Part shown: positions 35,970 to 47,447 of the stretch, piece by piece | How positions within the stretch are numbered: position 1 is the stretch's first letter | How the letters are laid out: the number at the start of each line of letters is the position of its first letter | NCBI GenBank assembly: GCA_032622095.1 | Contig: CP136062.1 | Location: 131,395,282-131,459,281 of the forward strand | DNA from: Siphonodentalium dalli | Taxonomy: Eukaryota; Mollusca; Scaphopoda; Gadilida; Siphonodentaliidae | Direction of reading: 5' to 3' | DNA: 64,000 nucleotides | Position numbers and translations under genes: made by a program | The notes under the pieces: generated by a model | Database searches by the model: none | What the model was told of the DNA's origin: nothing | The model's input: only the letters and a program-made list of their open reading frames with translations

Positions 35970-36077
35970 GTGGAGAGCTTTCCGATGAATGGCAACAAGC
36001 CATATTTCCGACTAAATCCTGAAAAGTGACCCATAATTCTGCTGTGGTAAAGGAGTCGATTATTTAGAACATTACTG
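35970..36077. mobile_element. Foldback MITE, 'cagtaatgccc' family, right arm only
   Basis: Runs from gagagctttccgatgaatgg to acattactg. The left arm is absent. Confidence 0.87.
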
Positions 36078-36281
36078 TATATTATACATAAATTTATAGA
36101 ATTGTTAGGAAGTGAAACATTATGTGGGCCTTTAAGACGACCATAAATAATGGTTTGCTCATGGTTGCATTTCAGAATTTCGAACAAAACCAAGCAAAAC
36201 CCATAAGCACACCTAAAGCCAAGCACATTGAAGGTTATATGATGCACCATTCCATGACTGTGATGACCATTTTTTTGCTAC

Positions 36282-36356
36282 CTTATATGTCACATCATTT
36301 GGATTAACGTAGACATCTGGGGTGCCATAAATTGCTTCATAGGTGGCTGCTTGATC
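36282..36356 (-). CDS. PLCG: PLC-gamma exon: regulatory tyrosine linker, first module
   Basis: 25 codons with phase 0 at both ends, so it can be skipped or included without changing frame. It reads DQAATYEAIYGTPDVYVNPN then DVTYK, with four tyrosines. The YVNP core stands where vertebrates have the activating linker tyrosine (YVEAN context). Acceptor ttttcag, donor AAG|gtagca. Its relation to the next exon is treated in the findings. Confidence 0.92.
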
Positions 36357-36527
36357 CTGAAAACAGCTGACTCATGAGTAAATGTAGGAAAATTATATAA
36401 TAATAATAACAAAAGACGTGTCTCCATTTATGGCACCTTTAATATAGCCCTGATACTTAAATCTATGGCATGACTTCATCATACACATAGCGCTATGACG
36501 TCTGCAGTTTTAATTTGGAACAAAAAA

Positions 36528-36766
36528 ACAACAAATGAATGAATTTGAGCCATGGATTAGTGCACAAAACACTTGTGTGCTCATAACTGGAGACATAAAT
36601 TCATTTTCATTACAATTACCATGTTTTTTTGCATAGTTGATAGAGCACACGAGTGCTTTGTGCACTAATCCATGGCTCAAATTCATTCATTTGTTGCATA
36701 TATTGTGTTGAGTATAAAACGACATGATCCCATAAATGGCTGGATTTAGTGTACAGTACCCCTTTA
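36528..36766. mobile_element. TTAA-type foldback MITE (420-bp family), left end lost
   Basis: Shares gaatttgagccatggattag and the right tip gtgtacagtaccccttt+aa with 6791-7210. Confidence 0.8.
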
Positions 36767-36811
36767 ATTTTCCACATTCAAGGCCTGTGATGTCATTTGC
36801 TGATTTTCACA

Positions 36812-37036
36812 TTAACCCTTCCATGACTGGAGCTTCCTGGAATTTTGCGAAAACCCTGTGCCAATGCATACTCTTATATATGTGAGTCTCCCATAGGGAA
36901 CCTCGCATATATAAGAGAATGCTTGAAGCTTGAAGCCAGTGCATTCTCTTATATATGGGAGACTTGCATATAAGAGAATGCACTGGCACATGGTCTTTAA
37001 CGCTGCACCAGCACAGCTCCATCATGAAAGTGTTAA
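36812..37036. mobile_element. TTAA-type MITE, 'cccttTcatgac' family
   Basis: TTAA at both ends. The linker between hairpins is shortened (gcttgaagcttgaagc). Confidence 0.87.
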
Positions 37037-37568
37037 ATAGTGAATAAATATTTTGCCCACTCTTAACTCTTACCATCAAGTATTTATCGAAATATAAAAC
37101 GCGAGATTACATTTGTAGGATGTATATGCAATTATGTTCTGGCCGGAATAATAAGCTTCATCCATTCATTGTAGATATACCATATGTCAATTGTTCAAGT
37201 AAATTGGTAAGGGACTTTTGGGATTGTGGCCTGAAGTCAATCAAATTGAGTTGTTCAGTGACCTGATCAATCCTTTGAACATGTAGATACCATAAGCTTG
37301 ACAAGCTGTCCTACAAAACTGAAAAGCATACTGAAGGTGTATTTCCACGGAGGTAATCATATTACATCGGGGGTGAGTGCCTGAAACATCACAAACACTG
37401 TACACAGGGGTGGGAGCCTGAAAATGAAAAGAACTGGAAAATTTGACTGCTTGATTTCAATACTAAAAGATTGTTCAAAACTATATTTAATTTAAAATCT
37501 TTTTAAAATCTTTTATTCAAGCGCTCTTCAAATGCTTGAGGTTTACGGCATATATCATTTGGTTTGTT
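37037..37568. other. Intron, unassigned
   Basis: I see no exon, open frame of note or repeat family. Confidence 0.45.
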
Positions 37569-37569
37569 C

Positions 37570-38796
37570 CAAGCCAGATTATAGTGTGTCTGTCATTTTT
37601 AGAATGACGTCCCCAGAGGCTGAATTTAGTGACACTATCCTGCATGGTGGGCTAACATCACCAAACTCACCCTCTGGGGACCTCATTCTGCTTAGGCCTC
37701 AACTGCTATGGGAGACCTAGAATCAGATTGAAGTACCCTAGTTGGAGTTGGTGATGTTCAACCAATAGTCGCCTTGACTATGCATTTTATCTTCTGCATA
37801 TTAGGGGATATAGAAACTTCCCAGAAGGAAAAAGTAACTAAAAACAATGAAAACAAGAGGTGTGCACTCGCATGCTAGCATACCCCACCGTGGCAAATTC
37901 AACCCGCATTATCCGTAAACCCAACAAAAAAGATTTTTAACTTTAAAGAAAAATTCGGACTAATAATATCGATATGGTGTCACAAGAAGCTTGTACAGAA
38001 AAAATTATTCAAATTGGTTCATATTTGATCGAATGATTGCAGAAACCCCAAAAAAGGGTAGAAAATGATACGTAACCTTAACATCTAAGATGGCTTTTGA
38101 ACCCATATTCAAAAAAACAAAAAAACAAATGAATTCTAAGCCCGATTCGCACTAGGTTGGTATTTTAAGCCAATTCAGACATATATCAAGTTTGGTGGTG
38201 ATCGGGACATCCTAACTTGAATTATCATCCAAAGTCAAAATAAGTCGAAAATGAAGTGTAATATTACGAAAAACAGTCTGAGCCAATCCCTAGCCGCATC
38301 ATGTAGAGAGGGTATTGTGAGAAGCATGTATTAAAAAAATTATTGAAATCGGTTCATATTTGTTAAAGTGATTAAGTCGGACAGAACTTTCTAAGTCAAA
38401 ATAAGTCGAAAATGAGGCATAACTTAAAAAAAAAAGTGGGACTGAACCGCAATTAGCATCATGCGGAGAGGCAGTCCTAAGGAGATTGCATACACAAAAA
38501 TATTGAAATCGGTTCATAGTTGTTTGAGTTATGAGGTCGGACGGACGGATGGACACACGGAGGGAGAAAGTGTGACGGACGGATAGACGCAGTCAATCCA
38601 GAATACCCCCCATTTTCTTCGAAAGTGGGGGTATAACAATGTTAAGTTTAGACTAGTGATACTTCCCAGAAGATTAGGCCTAATGAGGTCCCTGGAGAGT
38701 GAATTTGGTGATGCTTGCACAATTTGCATGATAGCATCACTAAATTCACCCTCTGGGGACCTCATTCTGCAAATGACAGACTATAATCAGGCTTGG
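37570..38796. mobile_element. MITE, 'gaggtccccagagggtg' family, split by an insertion
   Basis: Ends aagccagattatagtgtgtc and its inverse near 38796. Outer hairpins at 37596-37692 and 38688-38770. The core is interrupted by the dispersed repeat at 37852-38637. Confidence 0.83.
37852..38637. mobile_element. Dispersed repeat with 3' hairpin, class unknown
   Basis: Begins aacaagaggtgtgcactcgc and ends with a hairpin (ccccca, loop, tgggggtata). Inside, gtcaaaataagtcgaaaatg and gaaatcggttcatatttg phrases recur. A second copy is at 42086-42802. No terminal inverted repeats were seen. Confidence 0.8.
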
Positions 38797-39920
38797 TTTG
38801 ATCCCCATAATTAGAAGTTACATGAATGACATGAAAACAATCGGAAGTAAATTTCGCAATTCTGCATAAGTACGTTGGAGCATGTTAAAGTGATAACCAT
38901 GCATGGGTAATCAAATATGATTACACCTCATGTAAATTTTCCTTAAATTTACCTGATGTATATGGATTTAGCAAAAGCTTGCCATGCAGCAAATCAACTC
39001 TAGCTGCTTCTTCGAATAAGCAGCTAATATCTCAGTCGTAAAAACGATAAAACACAAACAAAGGGCCATAACTGCCCAATGACAGAGGTAGACAATATTT
39101 AAAATAAAAACCACATAAATCAAATGGCAATAGAATCATAGAATGCAACGAAGAGAAGTGGATTGGCGAAAAATAAGCTATTTTAAATACTTACAAGTTT
39201 TTATAATATTCACATTTTAATATTTACAAAGTTCCTTGCATCATATGCAATTTCTGAACGGTCAACATTAACGGTATCAAGTTTATCATCACTGATTTAC
39301 ATCATACTTCGGGCTTTCAGGCGCTTCAAAAAAAGCAAACTTCGTAAATTGACAAATTGACAAATGATATTGAATCAGATGGAAAGTACTATAAATCAGT
39401 CTTTCTGCTAGGGTTAAAATTTTTGTAGTTCTGCCCGTTTTAATGCGAATTTTTAAATTTCAGGTCCATAAAATCCCCTAATCCTTGCAACTGAGAAGAT
39501 CCAAATAAGTTTCTAGATGTTTATTCAGTGGAATTGGAGATCAAATTAAAAAATTTAAAGCATTTAGCTGAGTGCCGGCATTAAATGTACTGAAAATGTA
39601 TGAACAGCGCATAGAAAATTATGAAATGTCACAACTTAGATGGCTGATCAATCAGCAGCATGACAGTGAGAGACAATCACAACTGAGCACTGGGAGAAGA
39701 TTATTATCAGTCAAGAGAATTGCCCATTTGTATAAAGATTACCAAATATTAATTAGAAATCAGGGTTATTTTCCAAGAATTTTTCGTTTCTTTTCTTCCT
39801 TAGGCTAATGTTTGGTATGTCATATTCATTTTGTATTCTACACCTGTTGGCGTGAGGCACATGTATTCAACTGAATCGCAGCCATTGATTACATATTGTT
39901 GTATACCACATGTTGAATAC
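38797..39920. other. Intron, unassigned
   Basis: The frame at 39572-39808 has no recognisable domain. No repeat family was seen. Confidence 0.45.
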
Positions 39921-39924
39921 AAGC

Positions 39925-40037
39925 CTCTCACTGAGAGCTTTCCGATGAATGGCACCAAGCCATATTTCCGACCAATTCCTGAAAAATTACCCATAATTCT
40001 GCTGTGGTTAAGGAGTCGATAATTTAGGGCATTACTG
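39925..40037. mobile_element. Foldback MITE, 'cagtaatgccc' family, right arm only
   Basis: From ctctcactgagagctttccg to gggcattactg. The left arm is absent. Confidence 0.87.
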
Positions 40038-40397
40038 TACATTGAGTTGACGTTTTTTCCAATAGCGATGATGTACATTACGTCAACGACCAGTTTCTGG
40101 TGATGCCCAAAAAATTACCGATTTTTCATTAGACTTGAATAACAATTTAGGTAATTATATCGATGGAAGCGGCCAGAGTCAACGATTCAATTAACCCAAC
40201 ACAAGGGTGTGAAATAAATACAGAGAACACAACTTGCATCATAATCCCAAATATTTGATCAAACTCGTTGCAAACAGTACATAGTTGTGACATACACGAC
40301 TCATTTGATAAATGATTCTTGATTATCAGATGCATGTTGCGTTCTTTCTATGTCCATTTTTTTGTGCTGCTAACAGCAGAAAAACGAGAATTGAATA

Positions 40398-40657
40398 TTA
40401 ACCCTATCATGACGGAAGATGCGCTGGTGCAGCAGTTAAGATCCTGTGCCAGTGCATTCTCTCATATATGATTCTCCCATACAGAGCTCGCATATATTAG
40501 AGAACGCACTGGCTTAAAATGTAAAGGCAAATATTGTTAGGTCAATGTATTCTCTTAAATATGCAAGGCTCCCATGGAAGACTTGCATATATAAAGATAA
40601 TACATTGCCACAGGGTTTTCGCAAAATGTCAGGAAGCTCCAGTCATAAATGGGTTAA
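40398..40657. mobile_element. TTAA-type MITE, 'cccttTcatgac' family (complete)
   Basis: TTAA at both ends, two hairpins, diverged tips (ccctatcatgacggaag). It ends 37 bp before the donor side of the C-SH2 exon at 40694. Confidence 0.86.
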
Positions 40658-40693
40658 ATAAGCACAAAACAATTTCAGGTTCTTTATACTTAC

Positions 40694-40862
40694 AGCATAA
40701 GAAATATTCATATTAACAGGAACCTTCAGTTTCATTTTCTTGTATAATGGATGTTTCTCGTAATACTTTACTAAGTCAACCAAGCTTTCAAACTGAGAGC
40801 TACCAATAAAGAACAATCTGCCTTCTTGTGTAATTTTACAGTGGACAATCTTCTTGTCATAT
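40694..40862 (-). CDS. PLCG: PLC-gamma exon: C-terminal SH2, second part
   Basis: 169 nt. Split codon AG+A gives Arg, then YDKKIVHCKITQEGRLFFIG, SSQFESLVDLVKYYEKHPLY and KKMKLKVPVN. This is the best conserved block in the window and closely matches vertebrate C-SH2. Acceptor ttacag, donor GCT|gtaagt, ending in phase 0 before the two linker exons. Confidence 0.97.
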
Positions 40863-40920
40863 CTGTAAAAATAGAGGAAAGTTTATAATGCTGAAAACAT
40901 AGACCAAGAAGAACATGATA

Positions 40921-41100
40921 CAGTAATGCCGTAAATAATCGACTTCTTAACCACAGCAGAATAATGGGTAATTTTTCAGAATTTAGTTGGAAATATGGCT
41001 TGTTGCCATTCATTGGAAAGCTTTCTATTTCCGACTAAATCCTGAAAAATTACACATAATTCTACTGTGGTTAAGGAGTCGATTATTTAGGGCATTACTG
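40921..41100. mobile_element. Foldback MITE, 'cagtaatgccc' family, centre shortened
   Basis: Both tips kept and flanked by TA on each side. About 30 bp of the palindrome centre is lost. Confidence 0.9.
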
Positions 41101-42085
41101 TACCTGTATTTGTGATATATATATGTATATAGATCACCAGTGATTATAATTTATCCTGGAAAATGCACTGTTAGTGTCAGAAGTATAAAAGCTCTGTAGT
41201 TAGCGATATAATTCAATTTTAATCTTCAGAGCCTGCCTGGACCTTAAATCTCTGGAAGTCGGCAACGAGATATCTTGTCGCTCATTATTACGTTTTCACC
41301 ATGATCCTATCCCATATTTTACTCTATTTCTATTTTGAGTAATGACAAACAATGACACTAAAATAATTAGCATAAGAAATTTAAACTTGTTCTGTGACAC
41401 TATATGTTGAAAATTAAATTTACATTACGGTATAGCAAAATGTGGTTGCAACCAACAATTTTGCTTATCGCAATGTCCAAATAGAACAACCATTCCATTG
41501 ACGACGAAAACTCTTCAGCATCGACTGATGAAATTGTCAAACAAGATTGTTTTATTCATTCTTCAACAGTTGTATACAGTTGTACTGAAATTAACTCTAG
41601 TACAATCATGTTTTTGACAAAATCAGTGACACAATTGAGACCTTAATGCACATGAAAGTCCACGACAAACCAGGATGTTCATCAATTGGAAATTGGATGT
41701 CTGATAAATATGGTACAATTTCATAGAACTGTATATCGGGACTGTGTACTAACAGTGACAACAGACAATGACGGAGACACTTACTTTGATAACCATTGCA
41801 ATTTCAATTATAATGCCAACATATGTGGTGAAGAGTCAGGCCTACTTAAAAATAGTGGCTCTAAAGCCAGAAAATCGTACTCAAAATGGTAGACGAACAA
41901 TGATTAACATGTTGTCTGCCACTCCATGTTGTCTCGAAGTACCAGGTGTAGCAGTATTTGGTACTATGAGTTAACTCGTAGCTGCCATATACCTACTTGA
42001 ATGGACTCAGGCTGTAATTTTACAAAATAACGGGAGATAATGCTAGAAGTCAACGTCTACGGATGCAGAGATGTCCTGCATAATA
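41101..42085. other. Intron, unassigned
   Basis: Two overlapping plus-strand frames (41686-41892, 41768-41974) have no recognisable domain and look like chance. Confidence 0.45.
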
Positions 42086-42802
42086 AACAAGAGTTGTGCA
42101 CTCGCGTGCTAGCATACCCCCACCATGGCAAATTCAACCCGCATTATCCATAAACCCAACAAAAAAGATTTTTAACTTTAAAGAAAAATTTGGATTAATA
42201 ATATCGATATAGCATCCACACAAAAAAATCCCCAAATTTTCTAAGTCAAAATAAGTCGAAAATGAAGTGTAATGTTAGGAAAAACAGTCCAAGTCAACCC
42301 TGAGCCGCATCATGTAGAGAGGGTGTTGTGAGAAGCATGTATACCAAAAATTGAAATCGGTTCATATTTGTTAAAGTTATTAAGTCAGACAGAATTTTCT
42401 AAGTCAAAATAAGTCGAAAAGTAAGGCGTAACTTAAAAAAAGAAAGTCGGACCGCACCGCAATTAGCATCATGCGGAGAGGCGGTCCTAAGGAGATTGCA
42501 TACAAAAAATTATTGAAATCGGTTCATAGTTGTTCGAGTTATGAGGTCGGACGGATGGACGAACACACGGAAGTCAAAATAAGTCGAAAAGTAAGGCGTA
42601 ACTTAAAAAAAGAAAGTCGGACCGCACCGCAATTAGCATCATGTGGAGAGGCGATTGCATAAAAAATATTATTGAAATCGGTTCATAGTTGTTCGAGTTA
42701 TGAGGTCGGACGGACGGACGGACACACGGAGGGAGAAAGTGTGACGGACAGACGCAGTCAATCCAGTATACCCCCCCATTTTCTTCGAAAGTGAAGGTAT
42801 AA
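42086..42802. mobile_element. Dispersed repeat with 3' hairpin, second copy
   Basis: Begins aacaagagttgtgcactcgc and ends with ttcttcgaaagtgaaggtat. An inner segment of about 155 bp (aagtcaaaataagtcgaaaa to the cggacggacg run) is duplicated in tandem at 42402-42570 and 42570-42730. Confidence 0.8.
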
Positions 42803-43457
42803 TATCGAGATCCTCATTATTAATTCATGCTTCTATAATACAGAAGGGTCGATGTTCCAGGTGACTGTTTTCGGGTGGAATGGGCGACATGAAGATATTT
42901 TAGATGGCAATGGTTGAATATATAAACTGTTTGGTTGATTCTTATTATAAATTTTGAAGGTTAGTGAACCTGAATAGAACATTTTAATAATTTCTTTTGA
43001 TGACGATAGCCATATTATAAAATGCCTACCAGTAGTAACAGTGCTGCATGTGGTTGAAATGCACATTGATGAAAACCAATAGATGCATGTACATGTCTTA
43101 TAAATAAATATGGGGACGAGTGATGGGAATTATGATCTCGACTACTGGATTCAGCAAACCACATACAAATAGGTACCATTTGTACAGCGTTATGAGATAA
43201 TCACAAAGTATTCAAATATAAGTGAGAGCTTGGAAATGTTCTCCTGTTATTTTACGCAAGTCATTCCCAAATAAATTTGTGAGTAATGCATTCTGATGAA
43301 AATTGGCCATGTTTGATCCAAGGATCATATAAATACTATAGTTAACACATGTTTCCACATATTATGTGGAATAAAAATGAAAGAAGGATGAATAAAGAAT
43401 ATATTTCATTTTGAAACTAGTAATCATCTGAATCAATGGAAATAATTCATTATATGA

Positions 43458-44150
43458 GTTCAAGAACAGAATGTACATTGCAGTCAGTGCCTGTGATCAA
43501 ACGGTAACTCAAGAACAGAATATACATAGCAGTCAGTGCCTGTGATTAAATGGTAACTCAAGAACAGAATATACATAGCAGTCAGTGCCTGTGATAAAAT
43601 GGTAACTCAAGAACAGAATATACATCGCATCAGTGCCTGTGATCAAACGGTAACTCAAGAACAGAATATACATTGCAGTCAGTGCCTGTGATCAAACGGT
43701 ATCTCAAGAACAGAATATACATAGCAGTCAGTGCCTGTGATTAAATGGTAACTCAAGAACAGAATATACATCGCATCAGTGCCTGTGATCAAACGGTAAC
43801 TCAAGAACAGAATATACATAGCAGTCAGTGCCTGTGATCAAACGGTAACTCAAGAACAGAATATACATAGCAGTCAGTGCCTGTGATTAAATGGTAACTC
43901 AAGAACAGAATATACATAGCAGTCAGTGCCTGTGATCAAATGGTAACTCAAGAACAGAATATACATAGCAGTCAGTGCCTGTGATTAAATGGTAACTCAA
44001 GAACAGAATATACATCGCATCAGTGCCTGTGATCAAACGGTAACTCAAGAACAGAATATACATAGCAGTCAGTGCCTGTGATCAAACGGTAACTCAAGAA
44101 CAGAATATCATTAGCAGTCAGTGCCTGTGATCAAACGGTAGATCAAATAC
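43458..44150. repeat. 47/49-bp minisatellite, about 14 units
   Basis: Unit: aactcaagaacagaatatac followed by atagcagtcagtgcctgtga and a variable end. Units with cgcatcagt are 2 bp shorter and recur near 43625, 43770 and 44014, hinting at a three-unit higher order block. Confidence 0.93.
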
Positions 44151-44159
44151 GACATATAA

Positions 44160-44850
44160 CATTCATAAGTTGCTAGTATGGAACAGTTAGAAACAACCAT
44201 CAACACACAAGGCCGGTTGGCCTGGACACATCGGACAGATATATTTTATTTCTATCCTCACACCTGCGTGAGTACATATGTCATAAACATGATGAAAATG
44301 TGTCCAGACTTGCCCACGAGATAACTCGTAGTCGGCGTCCAGCAAAAATTATGAACAGGAGTCCAGCTAGGCACTATAATTTCCAGGTGCTTGTTGTTGA
44401 ATGAGTAAATCTCAACCACAAAATGACCCACGCCAATGCAAAATTTATTAAATTTTATTCTACCAAATGCTATACTTTAGTAAACTGTTGTAAATAGTTT
44501 TAACTAATTTGTTAATTAGATATACTATTATAATAGTTTAGCTAAAATAAATAAATGGCTGGTCAATTGTGGTATCCGATAGCTAGAACTGGGAGGGAAG
44601 AAACATGGGAGGGAAGTTTAGTCCCTTATATTTCTTCCTTCCATATTAAGAGAATTACTCTCATCCATGCAGAAATACATGGATGAGATTGTGAATTTGG
44701 TCTGAAGGGTAGATGAGTAAGAAGGAAATAATGAATATCATATGATATTCATGGCATGCATTCATTTATGAAGAAGGGTGGGGTTTATGATGGGGGGATA
44801 TATGGTATACAGTCAGGGAAATATATTACAGACAAAGGGGGATTTAGTAT
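44160..44850. other. Intron, unassigned
   Basis: AT-rich sequence with no exon, open frame or repeat recognised. Confidence 0.45.
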
Positions 44851-44858
44851 TTACAAAC

Positions 44859-44999
44859 CTGAAAGACACAGCATAGTAATCACTCGGATGGGGTGAGTCA
44901 GGTGAGGGTAATGTGTGACGAATCAGGAATGCTCCGTCAAAAGGAACTCGCTTCAGGATGTGTTCCGCTCCATTCCTGTCCATATTTTCATTGTACCAT
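44859..44999 (-). CDS. PLCG: PLC-gamma exon: C-terminal SH2, first part
   Basis: 141 nt. Split codon GA+A gives Glu, then WYNENMDRNGAEHILKR and the phosphate-binding core DGAFLIRH. The loop after it is longer than in vertebrates (TLPSPDSPHPSD) and rich in Pro and Ser, so the BC loop is expanded. In vertebrate PLC-gamma this domain binds the phosphorylated linker tyrosine and relieves autoinhibition. Acceptor tttcag, donor AG|gtttgt. Confidence 0.95.
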
Positions 45000-45029
45000 C
45001 TGAAACAAGAGGTCACATTAACTGTAGTG

Positions 45030-45310
45030 TTCAGAGTTCAGTAGTCCAGCGGTTAGAGTGTCAGACTTGTAATGATGTTAACGCACTGGCATGAGTTTGC
45101 GCCCGCCTGTGGACTTTTGTCTCAACAAAAGTGGCTTGGTCGGATAAAGCGATGTGTGTGTTGAAGAGCCACATGCTGTTTAGTTCTTGCACCAGGTTGT
45201 GACACTTGGGCAAGGTCATTTTTGCTCGCTTCGTCAAGAAATAGGGACCTGGTTGTTGTTAAAGCATAAGCCGCTCTAGTGAAATGTTTGGTAATTTTGG
45301 AGAACTTTTG
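45030..45310 (+). mobile_element. tRNA-derived SINE
   Basis: The head gtagtccagcggttagagtg resembles an RNA polymerase III A box in a tRNA-like context. gagtttgcgcccgcc about 45 bp later is a degenerate B box. The body has acacttgggcaaggtcattt, a phrase common in animal tRNA SINEs. It does not fold as a working tRNA. No clear tail or target duplication was found. Confidence 0.6.
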
Positions 45311-46084
45311 AGTTTGTGCAGAACATATACAGGTATATAGTCTATATAACAGGATCTTGTGTAGGCCTATTTATTGATATATATTGTCCACGTATGCGAA
45401 AGTTTTAGGTTAAATTTGAGCAATGTCCATTTAAATTATCTAAACACAACTATTTGTCTTACTGTTTTCTTTTTATTAAGGTTTTACTTATTTAAAAAAA
45501 AAGTAATTTAGGCCCATGCACATATCTTGTCACGATATCAGCCTCGCAGCATCCAGTCTTTTGTGGTAAATTTCTAAACCATGGCGAGGTCTTTTGTTGT
45601 CAATTTCTATAGCATAGTCAGATCTATTGTTTGTGTGAATATTCACATAATATATATTCCAAGGTGATGTACGGTTATGCACTAAACACATGTGATCGAT
45701 ATGAACAAAATATACTGAGATTTCTTATTTCTAAAGCATTTAATGGCCAAATCGTGAAAGAATTAATCGCACTAACAGCAAAATATGATTGTCTGCCTAG
45801 AACTCATCAGGAAACAAAAAAATCCTGGTCTGAAATTCACCATGAAACGGCTTAATTTTACTTTGCAAACTTCTGAGAGAATCTCTCTATACACCACCAA
45901 TTCTATATTCATCATAAAGCTTACAACACGCCTTACAGCAGTGTTGAGCTAAGGCTAAGGGTTAATAATTGAGCAGAAGAATGCATCCAGGAATGAAGGG
46001 TTAACTACAGACCCGCCAAGTCATTGTTATCATGACTCTGTGAATGATAAACCACTCCAGATGAATAGGCAATGCAAACGTATA

Positions 46085-46297
46085 CAGTAATGCCCTAAAT
46101 AATTGACTCATTAACCACAGCTGAATTATGGGTAACTTTTCAGGATTTAGTCGGAAATATGGCTTGTTGCCATTCATCGGAAAGCTCTCAGTCAGAGCTT
46201 TCCAATGAATGGCAACAAGCCATATTTCCGACTAAATCCCGAAAAGTTACCCATAATTCTGCTGTGGTTTGGGAGTCAATTATTTAGGGCATTACTG
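46085..46297. mobile_element. Foldback MITE, 'cagtaatgccc' family (complete)
   Basis: 213-bp palindrome with both tips, flanked by TA on both sides. This is a good reference copy. Confidence 0.93.
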
Positions 46298-46937
46298 TAC
46301 TTTAATAACTGAGTATAAGAATCCAGTCAGTAATGAAAGGGTTAACTACAAGCCCACTTAGTCCTGGCTTCATGATTCTGTTACTGATAACCCCTCAAGA
46401 TAAAGAATAGACCATGTCATTGTATACTTTAACCTCTTCACTGCTAAAAATACTTTATGACATCGTGTGCTGGGCTGTTGACTTATTGCCATTTTCCAGT
46501 GGAAAAATACAATGGGAATATCACAAGAACTATAAAACTGACTCAGTTGAAAGGCTATTATCATTCACAATCGTGGAACTTCTTACACTTTTTGAAACTT
46601 TGAGATACAGTTATTCCGATGCACGTTTTAAAAAAATTGACGTAAAAATTATATATGTTGCAAAAAAAATTCTAAGTCGCAAAAGGGGGATAACTGCACC
46701 AAAAAAAGTCTGCCAGACGTCATAATCACAGGTTCCCATGGTGGTTGATGTCTGTGCCAAGTTTCACGGAAAATGATTAAAAATCAACTGAGAAAAACTC
46801 TTGTGTCCACGTCCAGACGTTTAGACGATGGACAGACAAGTTGATTCCAGTAAACCCATGCCCAACTTTGTTGCAGGGGTATAACTAAGTAGAAGAATTC
46901 ATCCCTTAATAGAAGGGTTAACTACAAGTGTGCTTAC

Positions 46938-47138
46938 TCCTTGTCCTCGTGATTCTGAGGCTGCATGGCTGCGTCCTTTAGACTCATGGTAAATGCCTGA
47001 CTGCGCAGCGGATGGCTCTTATAGTGATTTATCAGACCATATAAGCTGTTGAATGGCATTGAATCCAGCAGATAATACTTTGTTTGTCCCCGTTCAGGCC
47101 GGGATTTAATGTGACAGTGATTAACTGCTCCTTGTCTT
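46938..47138 (-). CDS. PLCG: PLC-gamma exon: N-terminal SH2, second part
   Basis: 201 nt, entered in phase 2. The split codon TT+A gives Leu where vertebrates have Trp. It contains HCHIKSR, a YYLL strand, FNSLYGLINHYKSHPLR and the short link QNHEDKE leading to the second SH2. Acceptor ttgcag, donor GA|gtaagc. The left repeat of a retrotransposon starts only 97 bp beyond the acceptor, so the branch-point region lies in a short host remnant. Confidence 0.95.
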
Positions 47139-47234
47139 CTGCAATAAATCAAAAGAACAAAGTTACAATGTATGTGATAATGAATATGACGTTAAAGGCA
47201 TGGATGACCTTCGTTTTAGGTTTTAGTTTAGAAA

Positions 47235-47447
47235 TATTATTTCTAGCGTTACCCAGCATAGCGTGAAATTATTGTCTGTGTGGTGCGACATGGGTTAATG
47301 TGAATCCATGCACGCTGAGTCATACAAGGCTGAGTTGCTTGTGAAGTGTTACTCACTCGCTCGTTTATGTGGTGACATACTGTGGAATGTATTGTCACTG
47401 TAGTCGAAGTACACCCGAGATCGGCATCATCGGCTGCGATTTACAAA
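47235..47447 (+). repeat. Retrotransposon split repeat A1
   Basis: Starts tattatttctagcgttaccc and ends gatttacaaa. It matches A2 at 53681-53868 with a small insertion (about 25 bp near 47375) and scattered changes. Confidence 0.9.

Noticed and set aside
17771-38765. Recurring frames beginning MRSPEGEFSD
   Set aside because: All fall in the hairpin of one MITE family (for example 17771, 27101, 38529). Shared sequence, not shared protein.
41686-41974. Two overlapping plus-strand frames as a gene
   Set aside because: Different frames of the same bases, no domain, no splice partners.
45030-45100. A tRNA gene
   Set aside because: Only weak A and B boxes, no cloverleaf, and a SINE-like body follows.
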